A stretch of DNA of 64,000 bases, taken from the NCBI RefSeq assembly GCF_022647325.1, contig NZ_CP071408.1:22781-86780 (forward strand). Direction: 5' to 3'. Numbering within the stretch: position 1 is the stretch's first letter; each line of letters begins with the position of its first letter. Shown piece by piece: positions 45,582 to 54,855 of this stretch. The DNA comes from Pantoea deleyi (GTDB lineage Bacteria; Pseudomonadota; Gammaproteobacteria; Enterobacterales; Enterobacteriaceae). The position numbers and the translations under genes were made by a program. A model generated the notes under the pieces. It was not told the origin of the DNA. It saw only the letters and a list, made by a program, of their open reading frames with translations, and did no database searches.

Positions 45582-46950
45582 ATGCAGTTACTCAGACACT
45601 TTACCATCCGTCGCGTCGTGATCTGGATAATGATCCTCTCACTGGCCGTGGTGCTGGCCGGCAGCTACGGTGCGATGACGCTGCGCGAAATGTACCGTCA
45701 TGCCGACCGCACCGACGCACTGACGCAGCAGCTGACGTTTCTGACCCGCGCGGACCTCGTTATGCAGGACGGGACCGTGGCCGATAAGGCCGCCCTGCTG
45801 ACCGCCGTCCCGTCTGTTATGGCGTGGGACGGCTATCGCACGGCGCTGTCATCACCTGATCGCTATCCGGCCGCGGCCCGCGAGCGGCTTAAGAACCTGA
45901 CGCTGCAGCTGGCGGCCGATAACGCGCCGGTTCCTGCTGCCGTCACCGGCTTGAAGTTATCCTCATCACGGCGCTGCTGGCATTCTGCGACCGCTATCTG
46001 CTGGTACATCTCGTACGCCCGGTGGCAAAAATCCGCACGCACCTGAAGACCATTGCGGACGGTGATCTCACGTGCGAGCCGGAAGACCAGGGCCGTAACT
46101 GCGTCGGACTGCTCGTACCCCTGGTCAGTGATATGCAGAACCGTCTGCTGGATGCGGTATCGGCCATCCGCGACAATGCCGTTCCCCTGCACCGCGAGGC
46201 CGCCGGGAATGCTGACCTGTCCGACCGGACCGCCACCCAGGCTGCTGCACTGGAGCAGACCGCGGCCAGCATGGCAGAGATTACCGCCACCATCAGCCAT
46301 AACGCACAACACGCCCGCGAGGCACGGGAGCTGGCGGGACGCAGCGGGGCGCGGATCTGGTGCAGACAGTGGCTGACGCCAGGAGCGGCATAGCAGAAGG
46401 CTCAGAGAAAATTCGTCAGTTTACCACGACCATTAATGGCATTGCCTTCCAGACCAATATCCTGGCGCTGAACGCCGCCGTTGAAGCTGCACGCGCCGGT
46501 GAGCAGGGTCGCGGCTTTGCCGTTGTGGCCGCCGAAGTGCGCTCGCTGGCGCAGCGCAGCCGCGTCGAAAGAGATTGAAGGACTGATTGCCGACACCGTG
46601 TCACGCGTCAGCGACGGGCGTCTGGCTGCCGGCAGTGCCAGTGCCACCATGGACGAGGTGCTGCGCGGCGTCGGCGGGGTCAATGAACTGATCGGCCAGA
46701 TAGCCCTGGCCCCGGAAGAGCAGAGCAAAGAGATCGCGCAGGTCACGCTGGCGGTCACGGAGCCTGACCGGGTCACGCAGCAGAACGCCACGCTGGTACA
46801 GCAGGTCACCGCCACCGCGGGGAGCCTGAACGGGCAGACAACCCGCTGTCACCCGCTTTATGCTGCCGTCTCTGGCAGATGGCCTCCGCATGGCCGCGCC
46901 GCAGGTCCGCCCGCATCAGATGAATCCTCCGGCGGCCGCGTCACCTGAAG
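45582..46950 (+). pseudogene. Chemoreceptor 3, decayed by several frameshifts
   Basis: Starts normally (membrane helix IWIMILSLAVVLAGSYGAMTL), then moves through at least three other frames at about 45950, 46350 and 46565. The signalling domain remains readable in pieces: [62 protein letters not shown], and [14 protein letters not shown]. Much of the periplasmic domain is missing. It is a dead Tar/Tsr-type gene. Confidence 0.88.
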
Positions 46951-47551
46951 GCAACTGGGTGGCATTCGTTAATTAGCGCGGCAGCGGATTTTTCTGAAGC
47001 CTCGCCCGGGCGCGACCGGTTTGCGGGCCTGCTTACCTTACACCCCGGGTGGTCCCAGAGTGTGTCAGCTCAGGCTTCCGGAACCTGGTCTGCCACGGTT
47101 CCCGGATATAAGTCCGGCTGAGGTCAGCAGGCCCACGCTACTGAATATAATCATGGTTATTCACCAGGTTATTCTTTATTCATTTTCAGGTCGCTGCCAC
47201 ATCTTAAACAGGGTCCCGGAATACTCCGGCGAATATTCAGAAAGAAAGGGCCGGAGTAACATCCGGATAAGCGTTTCGTCAAAAAAGGAAAATCACCGGG
47301 GACAGGGAATTACGCTGTCGTGGAGAGTAAATAATGCGACGCGACGGGATGATTTATTTATACCGGCCAGCAGTTTATCAGTAAAGGAAGAGAGGCGCGT
47401 ACACTGCATTGATGAATGAAAGTTAAGATAATATAATGATAAGATTGTCAACTGTCGCGCCCGTCGCGTTCTCTTCCATCCTGCCGGCGCATTCCGGCCC
47501 GCTTCTCTTAAGGAATATCCTCTGGGAAATCAGCACTTATACAGCCCGGTA
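46951..47551. other. Intergenic region, no gene supported
   Basis: About 600 bases. A frame at 47021-47419 lacks codon bias and a ribosome site. Sequence around 47420-47460 is AT-rich and could hold a promoter for the small regulator. Confidence 0.35.
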
Positions 47552-47761
47552 GTGGTTCGTCCCGACGTCCGGGAGCTCCGGCTTCCCGCCGGTCTTTCGC
47601 AGGAAGCCGCCGCGGAGCGGTTCGAGCTCAGTCTGCGCGTCTGGCAGATGAAGGAGGCAGCGAAAAACCCCGCCCCACTGAGCCAGGGAGAGTACGAGCT
47701 GCTGCTGCTGCTTGCCGGGCGTCATCCATTCTATGCCCTTGTACAGAAACCCAAAAAGTAG
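47552..47761 (+). CDS. Small XRE-like DNA-binding protein (69 aa)
   Basis: Helix-turn-helix pattern VRELRLPAGLSQEAAAERFELSLRVWQMKE at residues 6-35, then LSQGEYELLLLLAGRHPFY, as in a family of short XRE-type proteins on enterobacterial plasmids. The start is GTG without a clear ribosome site. Usually these proteins carry LRESAGLSQEAAA; the PAG in place of ESAG may affect folding. Confidence 0.62.
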   Translation: MVRPDVRELRLPAGLSQEAAAERFELSLRVWQMKEAAKNPAPLSQGEYELLLLLAGRHPFYALVQKPKK

Positions 47762-48139
47762 CCGGTTCTTTCTTGCCGCCCCTGAAGTGCAGACTCAGCA
47801 TGCCGATAAAAGGATGGAGGCATGTGCGGAAAATAGTTTGGTGCTGTACGGCGTGCGTACTCTGCGACTGAAGAAGCCCACTGAGCGGGCTGCAGCATTT
47901 TTGTGCGTTGCATACCTGCAGAGAAGATCCGCTTCCGGGAATGACCCTGACGTGACCGTTTCGTGATGCCGCCATAGCAGGGGAACTTCTGTTTCCGGCC
48001 TCAGGTGCGGCGGGAGCTGTTCACGACTCTCTTGTCCCTCAGCGGGCAGCAGAGATTTCTGCGGCCTCGTCTGATTGAATGTATCCCTTTTTTACTGTGT
48101 TATGCCGGCCATAGCTCATTTCACCTGAGGGGACAGACT

Positions 48140-50311
48140 CTGAAAAGCCCGATATCAGACCATGAGGCCGCCCGCCGTGCGGCGCTGGCACCGTATCAGC
48201 AGCCAGGCGCGCTTCCGGAAAACGCACTCGACCGTCTTACTACCCTCGCCGCCCGCCTCTTCCGGGTCCCCACGGCATTTGTCTCGCTGATTGACGGCCA
48301 GCGGCAGTTTTTCCCGTCCCGCTATGGGCTGAATATCACCGGTACTGCACGGCACTCGGCTTTCTGCGATCATACGCTGGCGCAGGAGGATATCCTGTGT
48401 GTGTCCGATACTTTTGACGATCCGCGCTTTCGCAACAGCCCGCTGGTACACGGATATCCCTACATCCGCTTTTACGCAGGGATCCCGCTGACCACCCCGG
48501 ACGGCCACCGCATCGGGACCGTGTGCCTGGCAGACACGCAGCCCCGCCCGCCGCTGACGGATGCTGACCGTCAGCACCTGGCTGACATTGCCGCGCTGGT
48601 GATGGACCGGATGGAGGTCCACCGGATCGGACAGCTGCGCCACGTCAGCCAGCAGCGGCTGGAGTCTATCTCAGCCACCTCTCCGGACGCCATTATCTGC
48701 ACCGACCTGAGCCGCGGCATCATTTTCTGGAACCCGGCCGCCACCGCGATGTTCGGTTACAGCGCCCGGGAGATGACGGGCCAGTATGTGGCCGGGCTTA
48801 TCCCCGAGCGCTGCCAGGCCGATTACCGCAACGAGCTTGACCGTCTCACCGGCGAAGAGGCGGCGATGTCACAGCCGCATACGTTACAGATATGGGGACT
48901 CAGGCGTGACGGCAGTGAGTTTCCGGCAGACGTGTCGTTCTCGGGCTGGCAGGAGGATGGCGAACGTCTGGCAGGAATGATCATTCGCGACGTCACGGCC
49001 CGATATGAGAGCGAGGCCCGCCTCTGTGAACTCGCCTCCCTCGATATGCTGACGCGGCTGGCCAGCCGCGGTGCGTTTATGCAGCAACTTGGTCAGCTGA
49101 CGGAGGCCGGTGTGCCTTACACCCTGCTGATGACAGATCTGGATGGTTTCAAGGAGGTGAATGATACACTCGGGCACGCCGCCGGCGACGCACTGCTGTG
49201 CCATGTGGCAGAGCAGATCCGTCAGGTTTGCACGGACGCGATCACCGCCGCGCGGCTTGGCGGGGACGAATTTATTATTCTGCTGCCGGGCGGAAGTACC
49301 GGTGCCGGCCTGACGGCTGAGCAGCTGATTGCCGCCGTGCAGACGCCTTTCAGCTATCATGGTTCCCCGGTGCTGGTCGGTGCCAGCACCGGCGTTGCCG
49401 CCTACCCGGAGCACGGTGAGGACGCGTCGTCCGTGATGTCGGCGGCGGACCTGGCGCTCTACCGGGCCAAGGCCTCGGGCAAGGGCTGCAGCGTTATGTT
49501 CAGGCCAGAATTTCTGGATGCGGAGCAGCGGCGGCGGCGTTTTGAGCGAGAGCTGGAAGCTGCGGTGCGCCATCAGCAGTTCATCCTGCATTACCAGCCG
49601 CGCTATGACGCCGGCAACGGGCGCCTGCTCGGATGCGAGGCGCTGGTGCGCTGGCAGCATCCTTCACGTGGCCTTCTGCTGCCCTCAGAGTTTATGGATA
49701 TGCTGGTAAAGAGCCCGCTGTCAGTCACACTCGGCGACTGGATCATCCGCACTGCGCTGTTGCAGACCCGCCAGTGGCAGATCCTCTACCCGCAGCTGCG
49801 CATCAGCATTAATCTGTTTCCGCGTCAGCTGGCCGGCAATGGCCTGGAAAGCGTGCTTGGCGAGTCGGCAGGAGGAGACGCCGCCTTTGTGGACCTCGAA
49901 GTGGACGAGCCGCTGCTGACGGGACTCATCCAGGACTCACCAGCACAGTTTGTGGCTATCCGGCGCACGGGAGCCGCGTTTATTATTGATCACTACGGAC
50001 GGACACTGGGTGCCATCAGGCTGCTGCGGCACGGTTTCGTCACCGGCTTCAAAATTGACAAGTCACTGACCCTGGAGCTGAATACCAGCAGCCGTGCCCG
50101 GGTGATGTTCCATGCTATCGCGGCACTGGGGAAAAGCCTCGGGCTCAGCGTGGCGGCAGAGGGGATAGAAGACACGGCACAGCGGATGTTCGTAACATCC
50201 GCCCGGTGCGACATTATGCAGGGGAACGCACTGTGCAGGCCCCTCACGGCGGCAGCATTTGAAGCACTGCTCATTGCAGAAAACGACCATATGACGCTCA
50301 GGGATATCTAA
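48140..50311 (+). CDS. GAF-PAS-GGDEF-EAL c-di-GMP protein
   Basis: About 723 residues, soluble. GAF at about 10-155 (TAFVSLIDGQRQFF..., YIRFYAGIPLTTPDGHRIGTVCLAD), PAS 175-285, GGDEF 300-455 with intact RLGGDEFIILLP, and EAL from about 470. The EAL domain keeps GCEALVRW and FKID, but the metal-binding DDFGTGYS has become DHYGRTLG and ELTES has become EVDEP, so hydrolysis is doubtful. It should be a net cyclase. A GAGGGGA ribosome site lies seven bases before a CTG at 48140, which is the best-placed start; GTG at 48005 would add an unrelated 45 residues. Confidence 0.85.
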   Translation: MKSPISDHEAARRAALAPYQQPGALPENALDRLTTLAARLFRVPTAFVSLIDGQRQFFPSRYGLNITGTARHSAFCDHTLAQEDILCVSDTFDDPRFRNSPLVHGYPYIRFYAGIPLTTPDGHRIGTVCLADTQPRPPLTDADRQHLADIAALVMDRMEVHRIGQLRHVSQQRLESISATSPDAIICTDLSRGIIFWNPAATAMFGYSAREMTGQYVAGLIPERCQADYRNELDRLTGEEAAMSQPHTLQIWGLRRDGSEFPADVSFSGWQEDGERLAGMIIRDVTARYESEARLCELASLDMLTRLASRGAFMQQLGQLTEAGVPYTLLMTDLDGFKEVNDTLGHAAGDALLCHVAEQIRQVCTDAITAARLGGDEFIILLPGGSTGAGLTAEQLIAAVQTPFSYHGSPVLVGASTGVAAYPEHGEDASSVMSAADLALYRAKASGKGCSVMFRPEFLDAEQRRRRFERELEAAVRHQQFILHYQPRYDAGNGRLLGCEALVRWQHPSRGLLLPSEFMDMLVKSPLSVTLGDWIIRTALLQTRQWQILYPQLRISINLFPRQLAGNGLESVLGESAGGDAAFVDLEVDEPLLTGLIQDSPAQFVAIRRTGAAFIIDHYGRTLGAIRLLRHGFVTGFKIDKSLTLELNTSSRARVMFHAIAALGKSLGLSVAAEGIEDTAQRMFVTSARCDIMQGNALCRPLTAAAFEALLIAENDHMTLRDI

Positions 50312-50769
50312 TGACACCGCTCAGCCTGTACGCTGTTTAACTTAATGATGAGCAGTACCACCCGGATGCCGGATCTCCTTTATCTTTTTGTCAGAGTATC
50401 CTTTTACCCCTTTACGTTGCCTGCAGGCCCGGCACTGCGTTGGTCGGACCTAAGGCCAGTGTGTGGCAGAGAATTGCAGGTAATTCAGGCCAGGAAGTGT
50501 CGGCGAAGTCAGCAACATGAAAATGGCTTTCGTGAGAAAGTCATAAGCACGATCATTCGCCGTATCGTTTCTTTATACTCTGAACAGGCGCACATTATTT
50601 ATCGCCTTACTGTGATGATTTATCTGGTCAGAGAGACAGATTGCAGAAAACATTTATGGATGTGACAGACAATTATTACCGGCTATCTGAGAACTGATCT
50701 GGAACTAAACTTGTGAGCGTCAGAAGCATCAGTTATTAACGCCATTGCCGTGATCAGAATCCGAAATGA
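50312..50769. other. Right end region of the island, no gene seen
   Basis: About 460 bases between the last island gene and the right end repeat. No frame with a good start was found. Confidence 0.35.
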
Positions 50770-50785
50770 AAATGTTGCATTCCAC
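50770..50785 (-). repeat. Right terminal inverted repeat of the island
   Basis: AAATGTTGCATTCCAC, the exact reverse complement of the left end repeat; umuC sequence resumes within about ten bases. Confidence 0.85.
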
Positions 50786-50794
50786 ATAAACCAT

Positions 50795-51835
50795 AGTCTC
50801 AGCCAGCGGGTTATGACGGCTCTGGAAGAAATGACACCCCGCGTGGAGCAATATTCCATCGACGAGATGTTTCTGGACCTTACCGGTATCGACGGCTGTG
50901 AAGACTTTGAACATTTTGGCCGGCGCCTGCGCGAGCATGTGCTGGCTACGACCGGCCTGACAGTCGGTGTGGGTATGGGTCCGACCAAGACGCTAGCGAA
51001 GAGTGCTCAGTGGGCGAGTAAAGAATGGCCGCAGTTCCGTGGCGTACTGGCGCTTACTCAGGGCAATATCAGACGTACTGAAACTCTTCTATCAAAACAG
51101 CCAGTGGAGGAAGTCTGGGGAGTTGGCAGACGTATCGGTAAACGGCTCAACCTGATGGGGATCAGTAATGCCCTGCAGCTGACGCACGCGCACCCTGCCC
51201 TCATCAGGAAAAATTTCAGCGTGGTGCTTGAACGTACTGTACGTGAGCTTAATGGTGAATCCTGTATCCCGCTTGAAGAGCTGCCGCCTACTAAGCAGCA
51301 GATTTGCTGTTCAAGGTCTTTTGGTGAGCGCATCACCTCAAAAATACTTATGCAGCAGGCGCTTTGTCAATATGCGACCCGGGCCGCCGAAAAGCTCAGG
51401 GGGGAACGTCAGTTTTGCAGGCGTATCAGCGTTTTTATCCGTACCTCACCTCATGCAGAAAATGAGATTTTTTACGGCAATAGTGCCGGCGAAAAGCTCA
51501 GCCTGCCGACACAGGACACGCGCGATATTATTGAGGCAGCAATGCGATCGCTTGACCGCATCTGGCTAGAAGACCGCCGATACATGAAAGCCGGCATTAT
51601 GCTTGATGACTTCACCCCAAATGGCGTCAGTCAGCTGAATCTCTTTGATGATGCGCAACCGCGAGCCAACAGTGTACAGCTGATGAAGGTGCTGGACGGT
51701 ATCAATCAGTCCGGGCTGGGTAACATATGGTTTGCTGGACAGGGAGTAAATACGGAGTGGAAGATGAAAAGGGAGATGCTTTCACCGGCATGGACGACAA
51801 AGTGGGATGACATCCCTATTGCAAAAATTATTTGA
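50795..51835 (+). pseudogene. umuC: umuC, 3' fragment (about 346 codons)
   Basis: Continues UmuC from SQRVMTALEEMTPRVEQYSIDEMFLDLTG (catalytic SIDE), through GVGMGPTKTLAKSA, VWGVGRRIGKRL and ERTVRELNGE, to the little-finger domain and C-terminus (LNLFDDAQP...). A GTG at 50750 within the island could start translation of this part, but the product would lack the N-terminal palm and the metal-binding Asp of ADVNSFYASCE. It is the other half of the gene cut at 18909. Confidence 0.93.
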
Positions 51836-51884
51836 TTCACACAAAAATATCTTTAATGTCATTATATTAAGCACATATGCGTAA

Positions 51885-51901
51885 TGCAAATGTAATACAA
51901 A
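51885..51901. promoter_or_regulatory. GTAATACA site 1
   Basis: TGCAAATGTAATACAAA, in the gap between umuC and the 133-aa gene. Same motif as seven other clusters up to 59390. Confidence 0.6.
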
Positions 51902-51966
51902 AACCTCATATCTTTACACCTTCCTGCACCGATGAGAAAACAAAAACCCGCCGGAGCGGGTTTAAT

Positions 51967-52368
51967 TTAACCTATCTTACGCAGCTTAGCAGAACCCGCA
52001 AGCATACCTGCCCGCCGCTCTAAATCTGCCTGTGGCTTCCATTCAGATGTAATACGAGACTGAGCTGAACTAGCCATAACATTTTTTCTAACCTTTGAAG
52101 GTGCTATGCGCTGCTTCTGGCCAACATGGACAATGCGCATGACAGCCTGCTCGACAATTTTATTTAATACAGGGTTAACTGGATTTCCAGATGCCTGAGA
52201 AATCTGACGTTTCATCGCAACCAGTTCTTTTACGACGTCACGATACTCACCCGTGAAATCGTCAAGAGAAAGGGCAGAAGACGTACCATCTTTATTCATG
52301 CGAGATGGTGCTGTAGCCTTAGATGTGGCTGGAGTAAAATCTTCGCTTATTCTTTTAACTTTGGCCAT
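51967..52368 (-). CDS. Unknown plasmid protein (133 aa)
   Basis: Unrecognised basic protein (MAKVKRISEDFTPATSKATAPSRM...). The N-terminal 35 residues look disordered, the middle helical. It begins 65 bases after the stop of the 185-aa gene on the same strand. The motif-bearing region upstream of that gene probably drives both. Its place in the maintenance block suggests a plasmid stability or regulatory role. Confidence 0.6.
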   Translation of the reverse strand: MAKVKRISEDFTPATSKATAPSRMNKDGTSSALSLDDFTGEYRDVVKELVAMKRQISQASGNPVNPVLNKIVEQAVMRIVHVGQKQRIAPSKVRKNVMASSAQSRITSEWKPQADLERRAGMLAGSAKLRKIG

Positions 52369-52433
52369 GTTGTGTACCCCTTTCTGAGACTTGCATTATA
52401 TCACGCGTGCTCAATAAATGCTCGATTAGTAAT

Positions 52434-52991
52434 CTAAACCTTCTTAACCAAGACTTTCGCACGAATGTCACATTTACGCTTTTCACGTGATAAGTCAGCA
52501 GCATTAAGCTGGTAGCCTCGCTGACGATATAGAGGTATGAGAGATTTATCTGGCTGACTTACTGCGACTTCCTTAGCTTCATATGCGATTGCGAAGCTTT
52601 CGGCGATGATCAAACCAATAGGAAGCATATACCCCAGCAAAGGATTTGGATAAGGGTTGGACTCCAGATAGCGTAGCGCAACAGTTATGCGCCTTCTTGA
52701 TAACTTGGCTAAAAACATACCGCACAACTCACCATCACACCATATGCTGACATCAAGCTTGTCACGTCGTTTGTTACGCTGCCGCCACCAGTTAAAATCA
52801 ATGCGCAAGTCTTTACGATCATAGTGAACACGCCATGCCGGATGTACTATTGACCAGTCATCCGATTTTATTCTTTCAAACAAAATGCTCTCAATAACCG
52901 GGATAGCCGTAAGAAACTCATCAACGATTCGTTCATAGGCGAGCGAGAGTGCATATTCTCTTTTTTCTCTGTGTTCCTGTGCAGTTCCCAT
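52434..52991 (-). CDS. Unknown protein, possibly GNAT-fold (185 aa)
   Basis: Unrecognised with certainty. The second half (VSIWCDGELCGMFLAKLSRRR ... AYEAKEVAVSQPDKSLIPLYRQRGYQL) recalls the GNAT fold, with a C-terminal LY-x-x-x-GY motif, though the acetyl-CoA loop is weak. It has two GTAATACA-type sites upstream (53025-53057). It could form a unit with the 133-aa gene that follows. Confidence 0.55.
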   Translation of the reverse strand: MGTAQEHREKREYALSLAYERIVDEFLTAIPVIESILFERIKSDDWSIVHPAWRVHYDRKDLRIDFNWWRQRNKRRDKLDVSIWCDGELCGMFLAKLSRRRITVALRYLESNPYPNPLLGYMLPIGLIIAESFAIAYEAKEVAVSQPDKSLIPLYRQRGYQLNAADLSREKRKCDIRAKVLVKKV

Positions 52992-53024
52992 CTATAGATG
53001 TCCATAATCGCATAAGTGAATACC

Positions 53025-53057
53025 ATTGTAATACATTTGAACTACATTTGAAATACA
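53025..53057. promoter_or_regulatory. GTAATACA site 2 (double)
   Basis: TTGTAATACATTTG followed by CTACATTTGAAATACA, about 34 bases upstream of the 185-aa gene start. Confidence 0.68.
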
Positions 53058-53105
53058 GAATAATTCATCACGTCTACACGCGTATTTCACAAGCAACAAA
53101 AGAGC

Positions 53106-53873
53106 TCAATCCACAGGCTTTTTTGCGAAAGCCCGATTAAGTCGTTCAATCTGGGAAGATAGATCTGGTTGTCGCTGATAAAGCTGGTTAATGAGCAACT
53201 CAAGTACAGCACAGGCATCATCGAGATGTTGCTGTTCAATTTGCTTACCTCCATGACTGCCAGCATTACCAAGCATTTTAAGCGCCATCATTCCATCATA
53301 ATGACCGGCCTGTATAACCTTAAGATTTTGCAAGCGACCATGTAAGTTTAGCGGGCGGGGAGTCCTATTGGTTCGGGCCTCTGCGCGGGGAACTTTCAAA
53401 TCATCAAGCAGGACTTCCAGTAGTGAACGTATGGCATTGGCTGCAGCTGCAGGGTGGGCAGCCAGCAGTGACGATATTTCTGTAAGCTGACATCTGACGG
53501 AGTCAGGACAGGCATCAGGGACTAAAAACAACGGTAATGGAGGGCAAAAATGTCTGGCCTGGAAAAACTCTGTATAAGTAGGTCCGGTATAATCACGTTC
53601 TTCATCATGCTGATAGTCGAACTCATCAGCTCCTATACCAGAAACTGATACAACCTCTCTGCAAGTTGAACGCGCGCACTGAAGCATACAATTGAATATG
53701 TACGCGTAGTGCTCGGGCTCAAACCAGTCTTCACTTTTGTTCAGCCTCGTAAAGGCATTTTCAAATCTCATAAAAGTATCAGGAAGTATGGCCAGCGAGG
53801 CGGACTGGCAGGCAGGGCACAACCAGCCAGGGCAGAGCTGAGGGGTAAACCAAGTAAAAAGTGATTGCGGCAT
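53106..53873 (-). CDS. DUF4145-like protein (255 aa)
   Basis: The N-terminus holds paired Cys (LCPGWLCPACQS), possibly zinc-binding. The second half fits DUF4145 (AAANAIRSLLEVLLDDLKV ... LGNAGSHGGKQIEQQHLDDACAVLELLINQLY). DUF4145 occurs alone or in restriction and defence proteins and its function is unknown. A GTAATACA site lies about 55 bases upstream. Confidence 0.68.
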   Translation of the reverse strand: MPQSLFTWFTPQLCPGWLCPACQSASLAILPDTFMRFENAFTRLNKSEDWFEPEHYAYIFNCMLQCARSTCREVVSVSGIGADEFDYQHDEERDYTGPTYTEFFQARHFCPPLPLFLVPDACPDSVRCQLTEISSLLAAHPAAAANAIRSLLEVLLDDLKVPRAEARTNRTPRPLNLHGRLQNLKVIQAGHYDGMMALKMLGNAGSHGGKQIEQQHLDDACAVLELLINQLYQRQPDLSSQIERLNRAFAKKPVD

Positions 53874-53928
53874 AAAATATTCCGTATTGGCAGACGAAAT
53901 GCTTCATTCATATGATGCAGAAGACAAT

Positions 53929-53946
53929 TATGTAATACAAATGCAT
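53929..53946. promoter_or_regulatory. GTAATACA site 3
   Basis: TATGTAATACAAATGCAT in the gap upstream of the DUF4145-like gene. Confidence 0.65.
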
Positions 53947-53983
53947 GCCAGAATGCTTACCGTTGTACTACACATAAGTATTA

Positions 53984-54694
53984 TTATTTCATTAACATAC
54001 CCATGAAGTCCTGAGCATCCAGGCTGAATCGGATACCTAGCTGAGGAGCTACGTCAAGAGCAAATATTTTCAAATATTGTTCAGTGCTTTCATAACGTTC
54101 ATGTCCCATGTAAGTCTGTACCACCTTTGGGGGGACGTGATTCAGAAAGAGCTGCATGGCAAAGCTGTGACGGAAAGTACGTGGAGACACGGAGTCAACC
54201 GAAAACCCGATACCAGTTGCGGCGGCTCTTTCAAGAGCCTGCTGTAACCAGATCCAGGCGGTCTTGCGCGTTACCGCAAATAGTGGTGTGCGACGACCTG
54301 GCCGAAACGTGGCAAGATACCGTCTCAGTTCCCGAACGAAGGTAGCATCGAGCAGCGGCACCACGCGCGCGATCTTCTCATCTTTGCCCGGACGCCCCCT
54401 GCCCCGGTTGCGCTGTTTTAAGGTGCGAAGCCGGACGAATGGACGGAGACCATCTAGCTGCACATCTTCCGGAGTCACCATCAGAGCTTCAGTAATGCGC
54501 GCACCTGTGTTCCATAGAAATGCAAAAAGCATTCTCTGACGTTCATCTTCAAATTGGCTTAGTAGCACAGCCACTTCTGGAGCAAGTAAATATTTGGGCA
54601 AGTCCGGCTGAAGAAGCGCCATATCACGTAGGGCAAGTGCTGTCTCCCAGCTTAGAACCGATACGCCGGTGACACCGGCTGCGGGCATTAGCAT
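53984..54694 (-). CDS. resD: ResD-like tyrosine resolvase
   Basis: About 236 residues, the usual ResD length. Tyrosine recombinase with Arg in NTGARITEAL, the box RTFRHSFAMQLFL, MGHERYESTEQYLKIFALDV carrying the nucleophile Tyr, and the ResD-type tail IRFSLDAQDFMGML. In F it resolves plasmid multimers at rfsF and so aids stable inheritance. The ATG at 54694 (MLMPAAG) has AGGAG seven bases before it; an earlier ATG lies within the operator-like repeats and is less likely. The partner site was not located. Confidence 0.88.
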   Translation of the reverse strand: MLMPAAGVTGVSVLSWETALALRDMALLQPDLPKYLLAPEVAVLLSQFEDERQRMLFAFLWNTGARITEALMVTPEDVQLDGLRPFVRLRTLKQRNRGRGRPGKDEKIARVVPLLDATFVRELRRYLATFRPGRRTPLFAVTRKTAWIWLQQALERAAATGIGFSVDSVSPRTFRHSFAMQLFLNHVPPKVVQTYMGHERYESTEQYLKIFALDVAPQLGIRFSLDAQDFMGMLMK

Positions 54695-54710
54695 GACATA
54701 CTCCTGAACT

Positions 54711-54750
54711 TCATTTGTATTGCTTATGAAATACATTTGAAATACATATG
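54711..54750. promoter_or_regulatory. GTAATACA site 4 (triple, diverged)
   Basis: TTTGTATTGC, GAAATACATTTG and GAAATACATATG in a row, right upstream of the resolvase ribosome site. The arrangement should block its promoter when bound. Confidence 0.65.
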
Positions 54751-54855
54751 CACATCAAAAATATTGCTTAAGCATTCTGAATTGAATACCTGCGGGTTTT
54801 CCCGCAGGTCACTATTCAGACGTAAATCAGAAATTTTGCTTTGTTACCCAATAAA

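Larger units (their letters stand above)
18918..50785. mobile_element. 31.9-kb recombinase-bearing island inserted in umuC
   Basis: The two ends carry the perfect 16-bp inverted repeat GTGGAATGCAACATTT (18918-18933; reverse complement at 50770-50785). It splits umuC at codon 76-80. Two tyrosine recombinases lie directly inside the left end, pointing inward. Removing the island and joining CTGTA to TAGTCTC would give an in-frame L-Y-S-L-S-Q-R bridge. umuC/rulB genes are known insertion hotspots for integrase-bearing elements in Pseudomonas plasmids; two integrases plus end repeats also recall Tn554-like and SE-type elements. No target duplication was seen. The exact boundary is uncertain by about ten bases. 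Confidence 0.85.

Noticed and set aside
47021..47419. Possible 132-aa gene after the dead chemoreceptor
   Set aside because: No ribosome site, unlikely composition and no known motif.
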